The notes under the pieces were generated by a model that saw only the letters and a program-made list of their open reading frames with translations, made no database searches and was not told the DNA's origin. DNA of 64,000 nucleotides. It comes from Streptomyces pseudovenezuelae (lineage in GTDB: Bacteria; Actinomycetota; Actinomycetes; Streptomycetales; Streptomycetaceae). The DNA lies in NCBI RefSeq assembly GCF_029892565.1, contig NZ_JARXVH010000007.1, forward strand, positions 1 to 64,000, given 5' to 3'. This document shows positions 60,946 to 64,000 of this stretch, in pieces (position 1 is the stretch's first letter; each line of letters opens with the position of its first letter). The position numbers and the translations under genes were made by a program.

Positions 60946-61574
60946 CCGTACGACCCACCACGGCACGCCCGTTCGGGGTGCGCGGGCTGCTGGCGCTGCC
61001 CGTGCTGGCCGCGCTGCTGACGGGGTGCGGGATCCGCTCGACGGAAGTCCCCACGGACTTCGGTGCGGCGCCCTCCCGGGTGCAGTGCTCGCTGGCCGAG
61101 CCGGACGTCTCGACGCAGACCACGCGCGGGCTGCCGGTACAGGTGTTCCTGCTGTGCGGCTCGTCGCTGGTCGCGGTGGACCGGACGGTACGGGTACCGG
61201 ACGGCACCGCGGACTCGCAGCGGCGGGTGCTGGTGGCGCAGGGGCTGCTGGACGAGCTGGCCGCGACACCTTCGTCACCGGAGCGGGAGGCCGGATACAC
61301 GACGGACGTGCGCGGCGCCATCGCCGTGGGCGGCCCGCGCGCCGGCGACCCGGAGGACACGCTGCGACTGAGCAACACGCCGGCCGACCTCACCTCCTTC
61401 GCGCTGGCCCAGATCGTGTGCACCTTCTCCGACTCCGCCGCGGCGGAGGGCGACGGCTCGGTCATCCTCGGCGGCCCGGGCCGCGACCCGCTGCGCCGCT
61501 ACGAGTGCAATGACGAGGTCCGCTCCCGCCCGGGCTCGGAGAAGCCGCCCTCCGCAGAGGTGACGAGCGGCTGA
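60942..61574 (+). CDS. AfsQ-operon lipoprotein
   Basis: A 210-residue lipoprotein. The signal ends at the lipobox LLTGC (Cys at about residue 27, followed by GIRSTEVP). The mature domain has three further cysteines (VQCSLAEP, LLCGSSLV, QIVCTF) and resembles a GerMN-type fold in its strand order. Its ATG overlaps the afsQ2 stop (ATGA). The constant linkage with afsQ1-afsQ2 suggests that it helps AfsQ2 sense signals at the membrane outer face, like lipoproteins of other such operons. Confidence 0.9.
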   Translation: MTVRPTTARPFGVRGLLALPVLAALLTGCGIRSTEVPTDFGAAPSRVQCSLAEPDVSTQTTRGLPVQVFLLCGSSLVAVDRTVRVPDGTADSQRRVLVAQGLLDELAATPSSPEREAGYTTDVRGAIAVGGPRAGDPEDTLRLSNTPADLTSFALAQIVCTFSDSAAAEGDGSVILGGPGRDPLRRYECNDEVRSRPGSEKPPSAEVTSG

Positions 61575-61656
61575 CGTACGGGTGTGGCGGAAGCCTCATC
61601 CAGGTACCTGGGGGTCACCCGGAACCGATCCCGCCGGGGGCCGCGTCTTGTGGGAC

Positions 61657-62208
61657 GTGCAGCGTCAAGGCTTCGTCGGCAGCAGCGCCGAGATCCGTGT
61701 CCGTGTGGCAGGAGGTGTTCTCCTCGTCGCACATCTCGTGTTCGTCGCCTGGCTCACGCTGCGCCCGCTGGACGTCCCCTGGGTACAGCCCGCCAACCTG
61801 CGCCCGTTCGCCGGGATCCGCGCCGATCTGGCGCTGGGCGGGACCGAGGCGGCCCGCCGCATCGGCGAGGGGCTCGGGCTGCTCGCCCCGCTGGGCGTAC
61901 TGATCCCGCTGGTGCACGGTCGGCTGAACGCCGCGCCCCTCTCCTCCCTGGTCCGCACGGTCACCGCGGGGGCTCTCATCTCGCTCGGCATCACGCTGCT
62001 GCAGACCGGGGTGCCCGGCCGCGTCGCGGACGTCGACACGCTGCTCCTCAACACGGTCGGCGTGGCCCTCGCGCATCTCGCGGTGGTCCCGGCCGGACGC
62101 GCCCGGCTCCGCCGCAGGGGTGAGCGCAGGCCTCCCGCGGCCGTCCTCCAGGAGGAAGCCGCTCAGGGTCGGACCCCGACGATTCCCAGGGTCGGCATCG
62201 CACCGTAG
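61657..62208 (+). CDS. VanZ family membrane protein
   Basis: A 183-residue VanZ-like protein with four membrane segments (about residues 13-35, 65-85, 95-115 and 127-145). It has the family marks LTLRPLDVPW, NLRPFAGI and the DVDTLLLNTVGVALA motif near the last helix. VanZ proteins lower teicoplanin sensitivity in enterococci, but most homologues have no known role. The start is uncertain: GTG 61657 gives the usual short N-terminus; earlier starts are open to 61582. Confidence 0.82.
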   Translation: MQRQGFVGSSAEIRVRVAGGVLLVAHLVFVAWLTLRPLDVPWVQPANLRPFAGIRADLALGGTEAARRIGEGLGLLAPLGVLIPLVHGRLNAAPLSSLVRTVTAGALISLGITLLQTGVPGRVADVDTLLLNTVGVALAHLAVVPAGRARLRRRGERRPPAAVLQEEAAQGRTPTIPRVGIAP

Positions 62209-62300
62209 AGCGACGCCCGATCCGCGGGTTCTCCGTAGTGTTGAAGGCAGATGAGGCAGCCACGAACGGCCGCCCGACCGACGCTCACGAAGGAGCCCAC

Positions 62301-62504
62301 ATGTCCGCCATTGCCCGCCCCACCAACGGCCGCATGATCGGCGGAGTGTGCGCAGCGCTGGCGCGGCGCTTCGGCACCTCCGCGACCACGATGCGGGTGA
62401 TCTTCGTGCTCTCCTGCCTGCTGCCGGGCCCGCAGTTCCTGCTCTACATCGCGCTGTGGATCCTGTTCCCCTCCGAGGAGAAGGCCGCCCGCACCGCCTG
62501 GTGA
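62301..62504 (+). CDS. PspC domain protein
   Basis: A 67-residue PspC-domain protein: RPTNGRMIGGVCAALARRFGTSATTMRVIFVLSCLLPGPQ, with one membrane segment at about 30-52. PspC-type proteins take part in envelope stress responses, though small stand-alone Streptomyces members are not characterised. It starts at ATG 62301 with GAAGGAG upstream. Confidence 0.9.
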   Translation: MSAIARPTNGRMIGGVCAALARRFGTSATTMRVIFVLSCLLPGPQFLLYIALWILFPSEEKAARTAW

Positions 62505-62523
62505 CCACCTTCCGCGTACGCCG

Positions 62524-62559
62524 ATGGGGCGCACCCCGTGTTCAAGGGGTGCGCCCCAT
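62524..62559. terminator. Bidirectional terminator
   Basis: A 14-bp perfect stem (62524-62537, ATGGGGCGCACCCC, with 62546-62559) with an 8-base loop lies between the convergent PspC and small secreted-protein genes. Confidence 0.85.
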
Positions 62560-62578
62560 CCGTGCGTCCGAGGGCGGT

Positions 62579-62938
62579 TCAGCCGAGCGGGATCCCGTTC
62601 AGCGGCAGGCCGTGCGTGGGCAGGCCGGTCTGGCCCACCGGGAGACCGCCGAGGAGACCGGCGACCGGCGCGGTCGGACCGTCGGCGAGCACCTTCTGGG
62701 CGGCCGGCTGCACGGCGGACAGACCCGACGCGAGCGCGGGCTGCGCCTGGCTCAGGGCCTCACCGGCACCCGGCAGCGCCTTGGCGACGTTCTCCGCGGG
62801 CAGCGTCTGGGTGACGGTGCCCAGCGCCTCGCTGGCGTCCGGCACCGCCGGGGCGGCGTTCGCGGCACCCGCGCCGGTGGCGGCGAAGGCGGCACCGAGG
62901 GCGGCGACACCGAGGGTCTTGGCAGCAGACTGCTTCAT
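62579..62938 (-). CDS. Small secreted hypothetical protein
   Basis: A 119-residue exported protein. Its signal peptide spans residues 1-28 (KQSAAKTLGVAALGAAFAATGAGAANA). The mature part is rich in Ala, Leu, Gly and Pro (ENVAKALPGAGEALSQAQPALASGL, VAGLLGGLPVG, LPTHGLPLNGIPLG) with no cysteine. It is similar in style to the protein at 56276-56677, and the two flank the afsQ cluster. The function is unknown. It starts at ATG 62938. Confidence 0.78.
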   Translation of the reverse strand: MKQSAAKTLGVAALGAAFAATGAGAANAAPAVPDASEALGTVTQTLPAENVAKALPGAGEALSQAQPALASGLSAVQPAAQKVLADGPTAPVAGLLGGLPVGQTGLPTHGLPLNGIPLG

Positions 62939-63116
62939 GAAATGCGTCCTCGAAATGGGGTTACGGGGATGTGAGCGGTCCATGACCGTAAACATGCGAA
63001 GGCGCCCGCCGCAAACATCGAAATGCGGACGGATTGTGAATACCCGTCCGCATTTCGGGAGCGCCGATACCCACCGGCCACCCCTTCTCGACACCATAAC
63101 CCCAGGTGAAAGCGGC

Positions 63117-64000
63117 CTACTGGAACAGCCATTCGGACTTCAGCTCTGCATATCCGGGCTTCACCACGTCATTGATCATGGCCAGTCGTTCATCGAAAGG
63201 AATGAACGCTGATTTCATCGCATTGACGGAGAACCACTGCATGTCGTCGAGCGTATAACCGAACGCGTCGACAAGATGCTCGAATTCCCGGCTCATGCTG
63301 GTGCCGGACATCAGCCGGTTGTCGGTGTTCACGGTGGCCCGGAAGTGCAGCCGGCGCAGCAGCCCGATCGGGTGCTCGGCGTACGAGGCCGCGGCCCCGG
63401 TCTGCAGATTGGAGCTGGGGCACAGCTCCAGCGGGATCCGCTTGTCCCGCACGTACGCGGCGAGCCGCCCGAGTCGCACCGAGCCGTCGTCGGCGACCTC
63501 GATGTCGTCGATGATGCGCACCCCGTGCCCGAGCCGGTCGGCACCGCACCACTGCAGGGCCTGCCAGATGGACGGCAGCCCGAAGGCCTCGCCGGCATGG
63601 ATGGTGAAGTGGTTGTTCTCGCGCTTGAGGTACTCGAAGGCGTCGAGGTGCCGGGTGGGCGGGAAGCCGGCCTCGGCGCCCGCGATGTCGAATCCGACAA
63701 CACCGCCGCCCGGGAGGTCCCGGTAGCGGTTGGCGAGTTCGGCGATCTCCAGGGCGCGGGCGGCGTGCCGCATGGCGGTGAGCAGGGCGCCCACCCGGAT
63801 GCGGTGACCGCTCTCCCGGGCCAGCTGCTCCCCTTCCCTGAAGCCCTCGTTGACCGCCTCGACGACCTCTTCGAGGCTCAGGCCGCCCTCCAGGTGCTGC
63901 TCGGGCGCGTACCTCACCTCGGCGTACACGACCCCGTCCTCGGCGAGATCCTCGGCGCACTCGCGGGCCACCCGCACCAGCGCGTCCCGGGTCTGCATCA
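63117..64000 (-). CDS. add: Adenosine deaminase (5' end beyond window)
   Basis: The C-terminal 294 or more residues of adenosine deaminase, which turns (deoxy)adenosine into (deoxy)inosine with zinc. Visible marks are YAEVRYAPEQHLEGGL, the catalytic HAGEAFG with Glu, GADRLGHGVRI with the active-site His, CPSSNLQTGA, and the metal-binding NTDNRLMS. The N-terminal HxH zinc motif lies outside the window. Its product feeds the purine nucleoside phosphorylase encoded at 46303. Confidence 0.96.
   Translation of the reverse strand, partial: MQTRDALVRVARECAEDLAEDGVVYAEVRYAPEQHLEGGLSLEEVVEAVNEGFREGEQLARESGHRIRVGALLTAMRHAARALEIAELANRYRDLPGGGVVGFDIAGAEAGFPPTRHLDAFEYLKRENNHFTIHAGEAFGLPSIWQALQWCGADRLGHGVRIIDDIEVADDGSVRLGRLAAYVRDKRIPLELCPSSNLQTGAAASYAEHPIGLLRRLHFRATVNTDNRLMSGTSMSREFEHLVDAFGYTLDDMQWFSVNAMKSAFIPFDERLAMINDVVKPGYAELKSEWLFQ

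Overview
This is high-GC actinobacterial DNA, almost certainly a Streptomyces chromosome. The afsQ1/afsQ2/sigQ cluster, accA2, pccB with an epsilon subunit, hutH, a class III adenylate cyclase and a nucleoside-catabolism group lie in the same relative order that I recall for the SCO49xx region of S. coelicolor, here read in reverse. GTG and TTG starts, start/stop overlaps, Tat and LAxTG export signals and Streptomyces interspersed repeats agree. I saw no rRNA, tRNA, CRISPR array, insertion sequence or prophage.

Region 1 (1-12.3 kb) is accessory and partly decayed. It holds two WD-like hypothetical genes, a DUF4291 remnant, a protein with a PD-(D/E)XK-like nuclease pattern, a frameshifted exported beta-propeller gene, a DUF5829 protein, an MmyB-type regulator divergent from an SDR oxidoreductase, a MerR regulator divergent from a membrane protein, a serine hydrolase and an NmrA-like protein. 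Region 2 (12.4-20.8 kb) has an iron-box-controlled siderophore binding lipoprotein with two permeases but no ATPase, a zinc alcohol dehydrogenase divergent from a second MmyB regulator, a fused monooxygenase/truncated haemoglobin, and an ECF41 sigma factor divergent from a YceI protein.

Region 3 (20.8-30 kb) is cell-envelope related: a large secreted S8 peptidase, a MacB-type ABC system, an L,D-transpeptidase lipoprotein, an LAxTG sortase substrate and a lipoprotein. Region 4 (30-42.3 kb) is conserved core: hutH, a GAF-GGDEF protein, an enoyl-CoA hydratase, adenylate cyclase, birA, pccB/pccE, maf and accA2. BirA, PccB, PccE and AccA2 fit together, since AccA2 carries the biotin that BirA attaches and supplies the alpha chain for PccB.

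Region 5 (42.4-57.4 kb) holds TetR and DeoR regulators, a quinone dehydrogenase, and a nucleoside/deoxyribose pathway: purine nucleoside phosphorylase, a PGM2-type phosphopentose mutase candidate, deoC, and an aldehyde dehydrogenase pair that could burn the acetaldehyde released by DeoC. A perfect 12-bp palindrome, CTACGCGCGTAG, lies over the promoters of both deoD and deoC. Region 6 (57.5-64 kb) is sigQ, afsQ1, afsQ2 and a lipoprotein with a textbook AfsQ1 box, then VanZ and PspC proteins and adenosine deaminase, which runs off the right edge.

Regulatory themes: many genes start about 6 nt after a TANNNT -10 box and lack a Shine-Dalgarno sequence, so they are probably leaderless. Three divergent regulator/target pairs carry readable operators or twin promoters. 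The ECF41/YceI twin promoters, the deo palindrome and the split ALDH16-like gene pair are the most promising novelties.
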